DNA of 21,846 nt from JBAZDC01 sp041654595. Its GTDB lineage: Bacteria > Pseudomonadota > Gammaproteobacteria > Burkholderiales > Burkholderiaceae_B. The DNA lies in assembly GCA_964551305.1 (NCBI GenBank), contig CAZKBT010000051.1, positions 1-21,846 of the forward strand. The letters run 5' to 3'. The notes beneath the pieces are model-generated. The model ran no database searches. It had not been told where the DNA came from and worked only from the letters and a program-made list of their open reading frames with translations. The position numbers and the translations under genes were made by a program. Within the stretch, counting starts at the first letter, position 1, and each line of letters opens with the position of its first letter. Below, piece after piece: positions 8,614-15,869 of this stretch.

Positions 8614-8642
8614 TTGACTTTGATAATAAGAATGATTATCGT
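8614..8642 (+). promoter_or_regulatory. Predicted promoter of the DUF2325 gene, overlapped by a Fur box
   Basis: TTGACT (8614-8619, 5/6 to the -35 consensus), a 17-bp spacer, then TATCGT (8637-8642, 4/6 to the -10). The Fur box fills the spacer and reaches the -10, the standard geometry for iron-dependent repression. The transcript would start near 8649, followed by GGGAGA (8658-8663) and the ATG at 8671. Confidence 0.55.
8622..8640 (+). promoter_or_regulatory. Fur box (ferric uptake regulator operator)
   Basis: The 19 bases at 8622-8640 read GATAATAAGAATGATTATC and match the classical Fur consensus GATAATGATAATCATTATC at 16 of 19 positions. Both outer hexamers (GATAAT and ATTATC) are intact. 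The site lies in an AT-rich patch within otherwise GC-rich DNA, and sits between the -35 and -10 of the predicted promoter. Confidence 0.8.
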
Positions 8643-8670
8643 TACTCCCTACCAACTGGGAGACAATATC

Positions 8671-9063
8671 ATGACCGAATTCGTTAGCGCTGTCGTTGTG
8701 GGTGCCGATCGTCTGGGCAACATTCCGGAACTGCTCAAAGTCCATAACATCGCCATACGTCACCACATCAGCGGCCGGGATCCGGCCCATCAGAAGAAAA
8801 CGCTGCAGCTTCCGTCCGGCACGGAATTGCTGATCCTGCTCACCGATTTCCTTGGCCATAACGTCATGAAAACGTTCAGGGCGGCCGCGCAGCGCTCGGG
8901 AATACGCGTACTGGCTTGTAGGCGATCGGTATGCAGCATGAAGCAGGCTTTGAATCAATGCGGATACTGTGAGCGTTGTCCCGGCGACAGGCAGGGCGAC
9001 ACGGCCGAACGAACAATCAGCTTCGTGAAAAAGAATGAGGGTCGCCGCGCCGCCCGGTGCTAG
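8671..9063 (+). CDS. DUF2325 family protein, cysteine-rich, Fur-controlled
   Basis: A 130-residue cytosolic protein that matches the DUF2325 family (PF10087) by recognition: AVVVGADRLGNIPELL at the N-terminus, HHISGRDPAHQKKTLQLPSG, LLILLTDFLGHNVMK, and the CRRSVCSMKQAL segment near the end. The function of the family is not established. Cysteines 83, 88, 97, 100 and 103 form a C-x4-C-x8-C-x2-C-x2-C cluster that could bind metal or an Fe-S centre; this is inference. I chose the ATG at 8671 because of the GGGAGA Shine-Dalgarno sequence 7 bases upstream and because homology begins there; the open frame back to 8611 runs through the promoter and Fur box. The gene stands alone between ligA and a convergent lipoprotein gene. 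The Fur box predicts expression under iron limitation. Confidence 0.85.
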   Translation: MTEFVSAVVVGADRLGNIPELLKVHNIAIRHHISGRDPAHQKKTLQLPSGTELLILLTDFLGHNVMKTFRAAAQRSGIRVLACRRSVCSMKQALNQCGYCERCPGDRQGDTAERTISFVKKNEGRRAARC

Positions 9064-9069
9064 CGATGA

Positions 9070-9097
9070 CGTGAAAGGGGCGGGGCCGTCCCGCCCT
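9070..9097 (-). terminator. Likely terminator of the NlpC/P60 lipoprotein gene
   Basis: The repeat GGGCGGG (9078-9084) and CCCGCCC (9090-9096) forms a 7-bp GC stem with a 5-base loop, extended by one G-T pair. Read on the minus strand it is followed by CTTTCAC, a short T tract. It sits 45 bases beyond the lipoprotein stop in the convergent gap, so it may also stop the DUF2325 transcript. A second GC-rich repeat lies at about 9102-9125. Confidence 0.5.
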
Positions 9098-9141
9098 GGC
9101 CGCGCCCGGCCCGATCCGGGGGCGCATGCCGCCGGGCCGGA

Positions 9142-9801
9142 CTATCGCGTCCGGGCTTGTTTCGATGCCGCCGCCAGCGTGGCGGGGCCGTGCAGGCGTC
9201 TTGCGCCGTTGTAGCGTTTCTTCCAATATGCGGTTTCCATGCTTTCGACGCGAACCACCGAGCCGGTGCGCGGCGCATGCACGAATTTCTGGTTGCCCAG
9301 ATAGATGCCCACATGGGAGAAGCGATGGCCGCGGGTGTTGAAGAACACCAGGTCGCCTTTCTTCAGGTCATTTTTCCCGACGGACTTGCCCTGGCGGGCA
9401 ATGTCCGAGGACTTGCGCGGCAGTTTCAGTCCCAGGGATTTTTCCGCTGCGTAGCCTACCAGTCCGCTGCAGTCGAAGCCGGTGCTGGGCGTGTCGCCTC
9501 CGAAGCGATACTTGACGCCCAGAAGCTTGAGCGCGGTGCTGGCCATCGTCCTGCTGCCGGCAGGGTCCGTCTTGGAGGCGCTCTGTTTTTCGGATAGATA
9601 GGCGCCCAGGGGGTCGGATTGCGTGCGCGACAGATACCAGTCGCGCGCCGCCCGATTGGTCCGTTCGGACTGGATCAGCAGATCGGAATAGCGTTCGGGG
9701 TAGTCGGCGTAGGCGGAGGTTTTGCCGGAGGTGGTGGCGGCGCAACCGGTCAGTGCCAGAGTCGACGCGATGAGAGCATAGTTGGCGTAGCGCCAGAGCA
9801 T
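9142..9801 (-). CDS. NlpC/P60 family lipoprotein, MepS/Spr-like peptidoglycan endopeptidase
   Basis: From the ATG at 9801 the protein has 219 residues. It starts with a lipoprotein signal (MLWRYANYALIASTLALTGC): the lipobox is LTGC with C20 as the lipidated residue, and the +2 alanine predicts the outer membrane. A linker of about 70 residues leads to an NlpC/P60 domain (PF00877). Its expected Cys-His-His triad is C111 (FDCSGLVGY), H163 (FSHVGIYLG) and H175 (KFVHAPRTG). Relatives such as E. coli MepS/Spr cut peptide cross-links in peptidoglycan so the wall can grow. The open frame continues upstream to other candidate starts at 9849 (ATG) and 9909 (GTG); none has a good Shine-Dalgarno sequence, so the start rests on the signal peptide. 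The gene is monocistronic, convergent with the DUF2325 gene and divergent from the GlcG-like gene. Confidence 0.88.
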   Translation of the reverse strand: MLWRYANYALIASTLALTGCAATTSGKTSAYADYPERYSDLLIQSERTNRAARDWYLSRTQSDPLGAYLSEKQSASKTDPAGSRTMASTALKLLGVKYRFGGDTPSTGFDCSGLVGYAAEKSLGLKLPRKSSDIARQGKSVGKNDLKKGDLVFFNTRGHRFSHVGIYLGNQKFVHAPRTGSVVRVESMETAYWKKRYNGARRLHGPATLAAASKQARTR

Positions 9802-9960
9802 CGGAAAAGAGAGGGATTCAGTCGTGTCGTTTTGTCGATGCGGCGGCATGTCGGGTCGTTCGGTAAATTGGGCAAAGCCGACTACCTGAACAAGCAGCGC
9901 TTGAGGCACGAAGAAGATGAGGTGCTGGAGTCAGGCAGGTACTGCGGTGAAATAGAGGCT

Positions 9961-9977
9961 TTGCGCGAATTGCGCAA
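9961..9977. repeat. Short inverted repeat, possible operator
   Basis: TTGCGC (9961-9966) and GCGCAA (9972-9977) form a perfect 6-bp inverted repeat with a 5-base centre. It has no adjoining T tract, so a regulator-binding site is more likely than a terminator. No regulator is suggested by the sequence. Confidence 0.3.
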
Positions 9978-9991
9978 CAAGAATATTTGGC

Positions 9992-10019
9992 AGTGTAGCG
10001 TATTTCATACAGTTAGTAA
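9992..10019 (-). promoter_or_regulatory. Weak promoter candidate for the NlpC/P60 gene
   Basis: On the minus strand, TTACTA (10019-10014, 4/6), a 16-bp spacer and TACACT (9997-9992, 4/6). The implied leader to the ATG at 9801 would be near 185 bases, which is long. This is the best minus-strand site I found in the gap. Confidence 0.25.
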
Positions 10020-10079
10020 AGGCTGCATGTCGCTGGATTTTGTAATGGATTTTACCTATTCGCCGGGGCGGGACCATGA

Positions 10080-10097
10080 GCCCGGCGTTGGCCGGGC
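10080..10097. repeat. GC-rich hairpin upstream of the GlcG-like gene
   Basis: GCCCGGC (10080-10086) and GCCGGGC (10091-10097) form a perfect 7-bp stem with a GTTG loop. No T tract follows on either strand. Its role is unknown. Confidence 0.4.
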
Positions 10098-10209
10098 CGA
10101 CTGTGGCATTATTCCAGGGTCGATCGCGATCATGCGGTACGATATTCCTTTTCGAACGTCCCGGGGCCATGACAGCGGGGCGGGGCCGTGATTCAACCGA
10201 GGAACAATC

Positions 10210-10617
10210 ATGCAAACCAAGCAGGTGCTGGAGATAAAGGACGTAAAAACGATATTGGCGGCGGCGGAAAAACATGCCCTGGCCAACCAGTGGGCCGTGT
10301 CGATCGCGGTGGTGGACGACGGCGGCCATTTGCTGGGCCAACTGCGCCTGGACGGCGCCGCCCCGATCGCCGCGCAGATCGCGCCCGCCAAGGCGCGCAG
10401 CGCCGCGCTGGGCAGGCGCGAAACGAAAGGCTACGAAGACATGATCAATCAAGGGCGGACCGCTTTTCTTTCGGCGCCGGGTTTGGAAGGCATGCTGGAC
10501 GGCGGGGTGCCGGTCGTGATCGACGGCCAGGTCGTGGGCGCGGTCGGCGTGTCCGGCGTCAAGCCTGATGAGGATTCCATGATTGCGAAGGCGGGTGTCG
10601 CGGCGCTGCCGGGCTGA
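10210..10617 (+). CDS. GlcG/HbpS family haem-binding protein
   Basis: The 135-residue protein covers the whole GlcG/HbpS domain (PF03928). Recognisable parts are the SIAVVDDGGHLLGQLRLDGA strand-turn region at about residues 31-50, the PAKARSAALGR helix, and the C-terminal VVIDGQVVGAVGVSG segment. HbpS of Streptomyces binds haem, while GlcG is a protein of unknown role encoded with glycolate oxidase in E. coli; no glycolate genes are visible here. There is no signal peptide, so it should be cytosolic. The ATG at 10210 has an AGGA ribosome site 6 bases upstream. The stop is 5 bases before the UMF1 transporter start, so the two genes form an operon. The family assignment is firm; ligand and role are not. 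Confidence 0.87.
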   Translation: MQTKQVLEIKDVKTILAAAEKHALANQWAVSIAVVDDGGHLLGQLRLDGAAPIAAQIAPAKARSAALGRRETKGYEDMINQGRTAFLSAPGLEGMLDGGVPVVIDGQVVGAVGVSGVKPDEDSMIAKAGVAALPG

Positions 10618-10622
10618 AACGC

Positions 10623-11960
10623 ATGTCGACCGAGCACGGGCCCGGCGGCTCGTCCACAGAAAGCGCCAAGGCGGCCTACTCGTTTCGGGCCGCTGTGAAT
10701 CCAGGGGTCGGGCGCCGCGAAGTCTGGTCCTGGGCCATGTACGATTTCGCGAACTCCGGCTACACCACGGTGGTGTTGACCACGGTGTTCAGCGCGTATT
10801 TCGTGGGCGTGGTGGCCGCCGGCAAGACCTGGGGCACCTTGGCGTTCACCACCGCGCTATCGGTTTCCTATCTGCTCATCATGCTGACCATGCCCGGCAT
10901 CGGCGCGCGCGCCGATGCGCGTGCGGGCAAGCGCCGGGCGCTTTTCCTGAGCACGCTGGGCTGCGTGGCCGCCACCATGGCGCTGGCGCTGGTCGGTCCA
11001 TCCGACATCGTGCTGGGCATGGCGATCATCGCCCTGTCGAATTATTGCTATTGCGTCGGAGAATCCATCATCGGCGCATTTCTGCCGGAAATCGCCAAGC
11101 CCGAAGCCTTGGGGCGGGTCTCGGGTTGGGGATGGAGCTTCGGCTATTTCGGCGGCATGCTGACGCTGGGTCTGGCGCTGGCCGTGGCCTCTTGGGCGGA
11201 GGCCAACGGCTACGGCGCCCAGGATTTCGTGCCCTGGATCATGATACTGACGGGGGCCGTATTCGCGCTGGCGGCCGTTCCATCGTTCCTTTTTCTGCGG
11301 GAACGCTCCGCCCCGACCGGCCGAGCGTCGGCCGGCATGCTGGCGCGCCTGAAGTTCGCCTGGCGCGATACGCGGGAAAATTTCGTGGATTTCCGCATGC
11401 TGCTGATTTGCGGCGCCTGCTACCAGGCCGGCATCGCCGTGGTCATTACCTTGTCCGCCGTCTATGCCACGCAGGTCATGGGATTCGGCATGACGCAAAC
11501 CATGCTGCTGGTGTTCACGGTGAATATCGGCGCCGCGGCGGGAGCGTTCCTGTTCGGTTACGTCCAAGACCGCATCGGACATAAGCGGGCCTTGATGGCG
11601 ACCCTGTTCGGCTGGCTGGTGATGGTGGGCCTGGCGGTGGCGGCGACCGAAGTCTGGGTTTTCTGGCTGGCGGCCACGGTGGCGGGCCTGTGCATGGGAA
11701 CCAGCCAGAGCGCGGGCAGGGCGATGGTGGGGGCGATGGCGCCGCGGCGGCGCCTGGCCGAGTTTTATGCGCTATGGACGTTCGCGATCCAATTCGCCGC
11801 GGTCGTCGGCCCGTTCAGCTACGGGCTGGCGACCTGGCTGACGGGCGGCAATCATCGATTGGCGCTGCTGTGCACGGGGCTGTTTTTCGTGGCTGGGCTT
11901 TGGGCCTTGCGGCGCGTGGATTTCGAGCGCGGCCTTCGCGCCCGCGCCTGTCAGTCTTGA
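10623..11960 (+). CDS. MFS transporter, UMF1/Atg22-like family
   Basis: A 445-residue inner-membrane protein with about 12 hydrophobic segments. The motif WAMYDFANSGY (residues 37-47) and the later GWGWSFGYFGG segment are characteristic of the UMF1 branch of the major facilitator superfamily, related to the yeast vacuolar effluxer Atg22 (PF11700). The first 30 or so residues are polar and precede the first membrane helix. Bacterial substrates of this family are not established. It follows the GlcG-like gene by 5 bases and is probably co-transcribed and translationally linked with it, so the transported compound may relate to whatever that protein binds; that is inference only. No frameshift or truncation is seen. 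Confidence 0.88.
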   Translation: MSTEHGPGGSSTESAKAAYSFRAAVNPGVGRREVWSWAMYDFANSGYTTVVLTTVFSAYFVGVVAAGKTWGTLAFTTALSVSYLLIMLTMPGIGARADARAGKRRALFLSTLGCVAATMALALVGPSDIVLGMAIIALSNYCYCVGESIIGAFLPEIAKPEALGRVSGWGWSFGYFGGMLTLGLALAVASWAEANGYGAQDFVPWIMILTGAVFALAAVPSFLFLRERSAPTGRASAGMLARLKFAWRDTRENFVDFRMLLICGACYQAGIAVVITLSAVYATQVMGFGMTQTMLLVFTVNIGAAAGAFLFGYVQDRIGHKRALMATLFGWLVMVGLAVAATEVWVFWLAATVAGLCMGTSQSAGRAMVGAMAPRRRLAEFYALWTFAIQFAAVVGPFSYGLATWLTGGNHRLALLCTGLFFVAGLWALRRVDFERGLRARACQS

Positions 11961-11994
11961 GTAAGGCCCGTCGGTTACGGTAAAACGATAATCC

Positions 11995-12025
11995 TATAAC
12001 AATCAAGCAATCAGACATCCAGGAG
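11995..12025 (+). promoter_or_regulatory. acs leader: possible -10 and strong ribosome site
   Basis: TATAAC (11995-12000) matches the -10 consensus at 5/6, but no good -35 lies at the usual distance (TTACGG at 11975 leaves only 14 bp), so an activator may be needed. AGGAG at 12021-12025 is a strong Shine-Dalgarno sequence 8 bases before the acs ATG and fixes the start. Confidence 0.35.
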
Positions 12026-12033
12026 ATAAGAGC

Positions 12034-14013
12034 ATGTCCAATGAAATCGAATCCGTGCTTACAGAGAATCGCGTTTTCGAACCCTTTCCGAATCTGGTCG
12101 AGCACGCCGCCGTTTCCGGCATGGACGCCTACCGTGCGCTTTACCGCGAGGCTCGGCAGGATCCGGAAAAGTTCTGGGAGAAAATGGCTCGCGAACACCT
12201 GGCGTGGACCAAGCCGTTCACGCAAGTCCTGGATGAGTCGAACGCGCCGTTCTATCGCTGGTTCGGCGACGGCAAGCTGAATGTCTCGGCCAATTGCCTG
12301 GACCGGCACCTGAATACGCCGACCGCCGACAAGACTGCGATCATTTTCGAGTCGGACGACGGCAAGGTGACGCACATCACGTATCGGGCCTTGTACGAGA
12401 AAGTATGCCGATTGGCCAATGGATTGAAGCAGCTCGGCTATAAAGCCGGAGACCGCGCCATCATCTACATGCCCATGTCCATCGAGGCGGTCGCGGCCAT
12501 GCAGGCGTGCGCGCGCTTGGGCATCACGCATTCCGTCGTATTCGGCGGGTTCTCTTCCAAGAGTCTGACCGAGCGCACCGCCGACGTGGGGGCCGGCTTG
12601 GTCATCACCGCCGACGGCCAGGTGCGCGGCGGGAAGACCATGCCGTTGAAGCCCGCCGTCGACGAGGCGCTGGCCGCCGGCGGCTGCGAGGCGGTAAGGC
12701 ACGTCGTGGTCTACCGGCGCACGGGAGGCGACGTCGCCTGGCAGGAAGGCCGCGACCTGTGGATGGATGACGTGACCCGCGATCAACCTTCGGACTGCCC
12801 GGCGGTCGAGGTCGACGCCGAACATCCGCTCTACATTCTGTACACTTCCGGCTCGACCGGAAAGCCCAAGGGCGTGCAGCATTCCAGCGCGGGGTATCTC
12901 CTGTCGGCGCTGTTGACGGTGAAATGGACCTTCGATGCGAAAGAGACCGACGTGTTCTGGTGCACGGCCGACATCGGCTGGGTGACGGGCCATACCTATA
13001 TCGCGTACGGCCCGCTGGCCGCCGGCATCACCCAGGTGATGTTCGAGGGCGTGCCCACTTATCCCGACGCGGGGCGCTTCTGGGAAATGATACAGCGGCA
13101 CAAGGTCACCATTTTCTACACCGCGCCCACGGCGATCCGGTCCCTGACCAAGGCGGCGGAATCGACGCCCCGATACCATCCAAGGGAATACGACCTGTCC
13201 AGCCTGCGCATCATCGGTTCGGTGGGCGAGCCCATCAATCCGGAAGCCTGGATGTGGTACTACAAGAACGTGGGACGGGAACGCTGCCCGGTGCTGGATA
13301 CCTGGTGGCAGACCGAGACCGGCGTCCACATGATCACGCCCTTGCCGGGCGCGACGCCCTTGAAGCCCGGCTCATGCACCTTGCCGTTGCCGGGCATCGA
13401 CGCGGCCGTCGTCGACGAAACCGGCGATGAAGTCGAGAGCGGCAAAGGCGGATTCCTGGTGATCAAGCGTCCCTGGCCGGCCATGATACGCACGATCTGG
13501 GGCGATCCGGAGCGTTTCAAGAAAAGCTATTTTCCGCCCGAGATGAAAGGCTGCTATCTGGCCGGCGACGGCGCGCAGCGCGACCGCGACGGCTATTTCT
13601 GGATCATGGGCCGCATCGACGACGTACTGAACGTGTCGGGCCATCGCCTGGGCACCATGGAGGTCGAGTCCGCGCTGGTGTCGCACGATCTGGTGGCCGA
13701 AGCCGCCGTGGTGGGGCGGCCGGACGACACCACGGGCGAGGCGGTGGTGGCGTTCGTGGTGCTCAAGCGCACGATGCCCGACGGGGCCGAGGCCGACACG
13801 CTGGCCAAAACCTTGCGCGACTGGGTGGCCAAGGAAATCGGCCCCATCGCCAAGCCCAGGGAAATCCGGTTCGGGGAAAATCTGCCCAAGACGCGTTCCG
13901 GCAAAATCATGCGGCGTCTGCTGCGCGTGGTGGCCAAGGGCGAGCCGGTCACGCAGGACGTATCCACGCTGGAAAACCCCGCAATCCTGGATCAGCTGTC
14001 GCAGCCCCGTTGA
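12034..14013 (+). CDS. acs: Acetyl-CoA synthetase (AMP-forming)
   Basis: Acs activates acetate to acetyl-AMP and then acetyl-CoA. The 659-residue length fits. An N-terminal ACAS_N region contains EKFWEKMAREHLAWTKPF. The ATP-binding P-loop YTSGSTGKPKG lies at residues 270-280. DTWWQTETG (422-430) carries the tryptophan pair whose indole restricts the acyl pocket to acetate. The A8/hinge region is RIDDVLNVSGHRLGTMEVES, and the catalytic lysine is K624 in TRSGKI. This lysine is the site at which Acs enzymes are commonly acetylated and inactivated. Propionyl-CoA synthetase was considered, but the DTWWQTETG and DDVLNVSGHRLGTMEVES motifs are Acs-like. The usual TTGGY after KGV.H is SSAGY here, a mild variation. 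The gene appears monocistronic and is convergent with the ETF-QO gene. Confidence 0.93.
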   Translation: MSNEIESVLTENRVFEPFPNLVEHAAVSGMDAYRALYREARQDPEKFWEKMAREHLAWTKPFTQVLDESNAPFYRWFGDGKLNVSANCLDRHLNTPTADKTAIIFESDDGKVTHITYRALYEKVCRLANGLKQLGYKAGDRAIIYMPMSIEAVAAMQACARLGITHSVVFGGFSSKSLTERTADVGAGLVITADGQVRGGKTMPLKPAVDEALAAGGCEAVRHVVVYRRTGGDVAWQEGRDLWMDDVTRDQPSDCPAVEVDAEHPLYILYTSGSTGKPKGVQHSSAGYLLSALLTVKWTFDAKETDVFWCTADIGWVTGHTYIAYGPLAAGITQVMFEGVPTYPDAGRFWEMIQRHKVTIFYTAPTAIRSLTKAAESTPRYHPREYDLSSLRIIGSVGEPINPEAWMWYYKNVGRERCPVLDTWWQTETGVHMITPLPGATPLKPGSCTLPLPGIDAAVVDETGDEVESGKGGFLVIKRPWPAMIRTIWGDPERFKKSYFPPEMKGCYLAGDGAQRDRDGYFWIMGRIDDVLNVSGHRLGTMEVESALVSHDLVAEAAVVGRPDDTTGEAVVAFVVLKRTMPDGAEADTLAKTLRDWVAKEIGPIAKPREIRFGENLPKTRSGKIMRRLLRVVAKGEPVTQDVSTLENPAILDQLSQPR

Positions 14014-14022
14014 CCAGGGCGC

Positions 14023-14076
14023 CGGGCAAACGCCTTGCCGCGAACGGCGGTGCGGAGCCCGATCCGCCCGAGGCGG
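14023..14076. terminator. GC hairpins in the acs / ETF-QO convergent gap
   Basis: Two short repeats lie in the 79-base gap: GGCAA (14025-14029) with TTGCC (14035-14039), and CCGCC (14064-14068) with GGCGG (14072-14076). Both have 5-bp stems and no T tract. They may help end the converging transcripts, but this is weak. Confidence 0.25.
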
Positions 14077-14092
14077 CGGTGCGAATGCCGCC

Positions 14093-15739
14093 CTACATGC
14101 CGTTGTAGACGGGGCCTTCGCCGCCTTGGGGCGCCACCCAGACAATGTTCTGCGTGGGATCCTTGATGTCGCAGGTTTTACAGTGCACGCAGTTCTGCGC
14201 GTTGATCTGCAAGGCGTCCGCGCCCGTGTCGGTCTTGACGAATTCGTAGACGCCGGCCGGGCAGTAGCGCGCCTCGGGGCCGGCGTACTTGGCCAGGTTG
14301 ACCGCGACCGGCACGCTTTTGTCCTTGAGCGTCAGGTGGACGGGTTCGTTTTCGTCGTGATTGGTATTGGAAATGAAGACCGAGCTCAGGCGGTCGAAGG
14401 TCAGTTTTCCGTCGGGCTTGGGGTAGTCGATGCGCGCGCATTCGGCGGCGGGCTGCAAACAGGCATAGTCGGGCTTGTCGTGGCGCAGGGACCAGGGCAT
14501 CTTGCCCTTGAGCAGCCATTGCTCCACGCCGGTCATCAGCGTGCCCATGGTGCGGCCCTTCTTGAACCACTGCTTGAAATTGCGCGCTTTGTTCAGTTCT
14601 TCGTGGAGCCACGAAGCCTCGAAGGCGGCGGGATAGGCTGACAGCACGTCATGGCGCTGGCCGGCCAGGATGGCGTTGAATGCGGCTTCGGCGGCCAGGG
14701 CGCCGGATTTGATTGCCGAATGGCTGCCCTTGATTCGCGACGCGTTGAGCGTGCCGGCTTCGCAGCCCACCAGCACGCCGCCCGGAAAGGCCAGCTTGGG
14801 CAAGGACAGCAGGCCGCCCGCGGTCAGCGAGCGCGCGCCGTAGGCGATGCGCTTGCCGCCTTCGAACGTCGGGCGTATGGCCGGATGCGTCTTGTAGCGT
14901 TGGAATTCCTCGAAGGGCGAAAGCCAGGGATTGGCGTAGTCCAGGCCCACCACCAGCCCCACGACCACGATGTTGTCGTTCAGATGGTACAGGAACGAAC
15001 CGCCGTAGGTATCGGAATCCAATGGCCAGCCCGAGGTGTGCACCACCAGGCCGGGTTGCGACTGCGACGGATCGACCTCCCACATTTCCTTGATGCCGAT
15101 CCCATAGCTTTGCGGGTTGCGGCCTTCATCCAGCTTGTAGCGGTTGATCAGCTCGCGGCCGAGCTGGCCGCGCGATCCTTCCGCGAAAACCGTATAGCGC
15201 GCGTGCAATTCCATGCCGGGCTGATAGTTTTCCGTGTGGCTGCCGTCGCGGGCCACGCCCATGTCTCCGGTCGCCACGCCGCGGACCGCGCCGTCTTCGG
15301 TGTAGAGCACTTCGACCGCCGCGAAGCCGGGGAAGATGTCCACGCCCAGGCCTTCGGCCTGCTCGCCGAGCCAGCGCACGACGTGGCCCAGCCGGACGAC
15401 GTAGTTGCCTTCGTTGTGAAAACAGGCGGGCAGCAGCCAGTTCGGCGTCGCAACGGCTTTCTTCTTGGTCAGGAAAAGGAATTTGTCTTCGGTAACAGGC
15501 GTGTCCAGCGGCGCGCCTTTTTCCTTCCAGTCGGGAATGAGTTCGGTCAACGCGCCGGGGTCCATGACCGCGCCCGAAAGTATGTGGGCGCCGATTTCGG
15601 ATCCTTTTTCAAGGACGCATACGCTGATTTCTTGATTGCTTTGGGCTGCAAGCTGCTTCAAGCGTATCGCAGCGGCCAGGCCCGCCGGCCCGGCTCCCAC
15701 TACGACGACATCGTACTCCATGGACTCGCGTTCACTCAT
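14093..15739 (-). CDS. Electron transfer flavoprotein:ubiquinone oxidoreductase
   Basis: ETF-QO takes electrons from reduced ETF (fed by acyl-CoA and other dehydrogenases) and passes them to ubiquinone at the inner membrane. The 548-residue protein opens with the FAD-binding fold VVVVGAGPAGLAA (GxGxxG at 15-20). It continues with KGSEIGAHILSGAV and ends in a ferredoxin-like 4Fe-4S domain whose cysteines are C493 (YCPAGVYEF), C517, C520 and C523 (NCVHCKTCDIKDP). Length and arrangement match bacterial and mitochondrial ETF-QO. The ATG at 15739 is set by AGGAG seven bases upstream. The etfA/etfB genes are not in the window. The upstream leader contains a 7-bp hairpin (15775-15795), and the gene diverges from a thioesterase gene, so the two may share regulation. 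Confidence 0.95.
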   Translation of the reverse strand: MSERESMEYDVVVVGAGPAGLAAAIRLKQLAAQSNQEISVCVLEKGSEIGAHILSGAVMDPGALTELIPDWKEKGAPLDTPVTEDKFLFLTKKKAVATPNWLLPACFHNEGNYVVRLGHVVRWLGEQAEGLGVDIFPGFAAVEVLYTEDGAVRGVATGDMGVARDGSHTENYQPGMELHARYTVFAEGSRGQLGRELINRYKLDEGRNPQSYGIGIKEMWEVDPSQSQPGLVVHTSGWPLDSDTYGGSFLYHLNDNIVVVGLVVGLDYANPWLSPFEEFQRYKTHPAIRPTFEGGKRIAYGARSLTAGGLLSLPKLAFPGGVLVGCEAGTLNASRIKGSHSAIKSGALAAEAAFNAILAGQRHDVLSAYPAAFEASWLHEELNKARNFKQWFKKGRTMGTLMTGVEQWLLKGKMPWSLRHDKPDYACLQPAAECARIDYPKPDGKLTFDRLSSVFISNTNHDENEPVHLTLKDKSVPVAVNLAKYAGPEARYCPAGVYEFVKTDTGADALQINAQNCVHCKTCDIKDPTQNIVWVAPQGGEGPVYNGM

Positions 15740-15774
15740 CGATTATCTCCTGTTGCGGGCTGCCCCCTCGGGCG

Positions 15775-15795
15775 GGTGACGGCAGGCGCGTCACC
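15775..15795. repeat. Hairpin in the ETF-QO leader
   Basis: GGTGACG (15775-15781) and CGTCACC (15789-15795) form a perfect 7-bp stem with a 7-base loop, 36 bases before the ETF-QO ATG. On the plus strand a T5 run follows about 15 bases later, but no plus-strand gene precedes it, so a terminator role is doubtful. It may be an mRNA leader structure or an operator. Confidence 0.4.
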
Positions 15796-15837
15796 TGGCC
15801 CCACGATATTTTTGGTTTGATTGGATGTATTCATTGT

Positions 15838-15853
15838 ATTGCAGTATCGCAAT
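15838..15853. promoter_or_regulatory. Inverted repeat in the divergent promoter region, possible operator
   Basis: ATTGC (15838-15842) and GCAAT (15849-15853) form a perfect inverted repeat with a 6-base centre. It covers the best -35 candidate of the thioesterase promoter, and lies about 100 bases before ETF-QO. The size and spacing fit a dimeric repressor site; no particular regulator is indicated. Confidence 0.35.
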
Positions 15854-15869
15854 CGGGTTTCGTTATACT
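15839..15869 (+). promoter_or_regulatory. Possible promoter of the thioesterase gene
   Basis: TATACT (15864-15869) matches the -10 consensus at 5/6. The best -35, TTGCAG (15839-15844), lies 19 bp upstream, which is longer than ideal. The transcript would start near 15876, about 36 bases before the ATG at 15912. Confidence 0.35.

Larger units (their letters stand above)
9802..10209. other. 408-base divergent intergenic region
   Basis: This gap separates the minus-strand NlpC/P60 gene from the plus-strand GlcG-like gene. Its middle part (about 9980-10070) is AT-richer than its surroundings. It holds a weak minus-strand promoter candidate (9992-10019), an inverted repeat (9961-9977), a GC hairpin (10080-10097) and a perfect 10-bp palindrome GATCGCGATC (10122-10131). 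An AGGA ribosome site precedes 10210. I saw no convincing coding frame or tRNA in it. Confidence 0.6.

Noticed and set aside
8611..8670. Upstream start for the DUF2325 gene
   Set aside because: It would translate through the promoter and Fur box, and the ATG at 8671 has the only good ribosome site.
12034..14013. Propionyl-CoA synthetase (PrpE) instead of Acs
   Set aside because: The DTWWQTETG pocket motif and DDVLNVSGHRLGTMEVES are Acs-like, and no methylcitrate-cycle genes are nearby.
15775..15815. Plus-strand intrinsic terminator (hairpin followed by T5)
   Set aside because: The T run is about 15 bases from the stem, and no plus-strand gene ends upstream of it.
14651..15820. Plus-strand open frame (389 codons) opposite the ETF-QO gene
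   Set aside because: It is antisense to a complete ETF-QO, and no protein family is recognisable in it.
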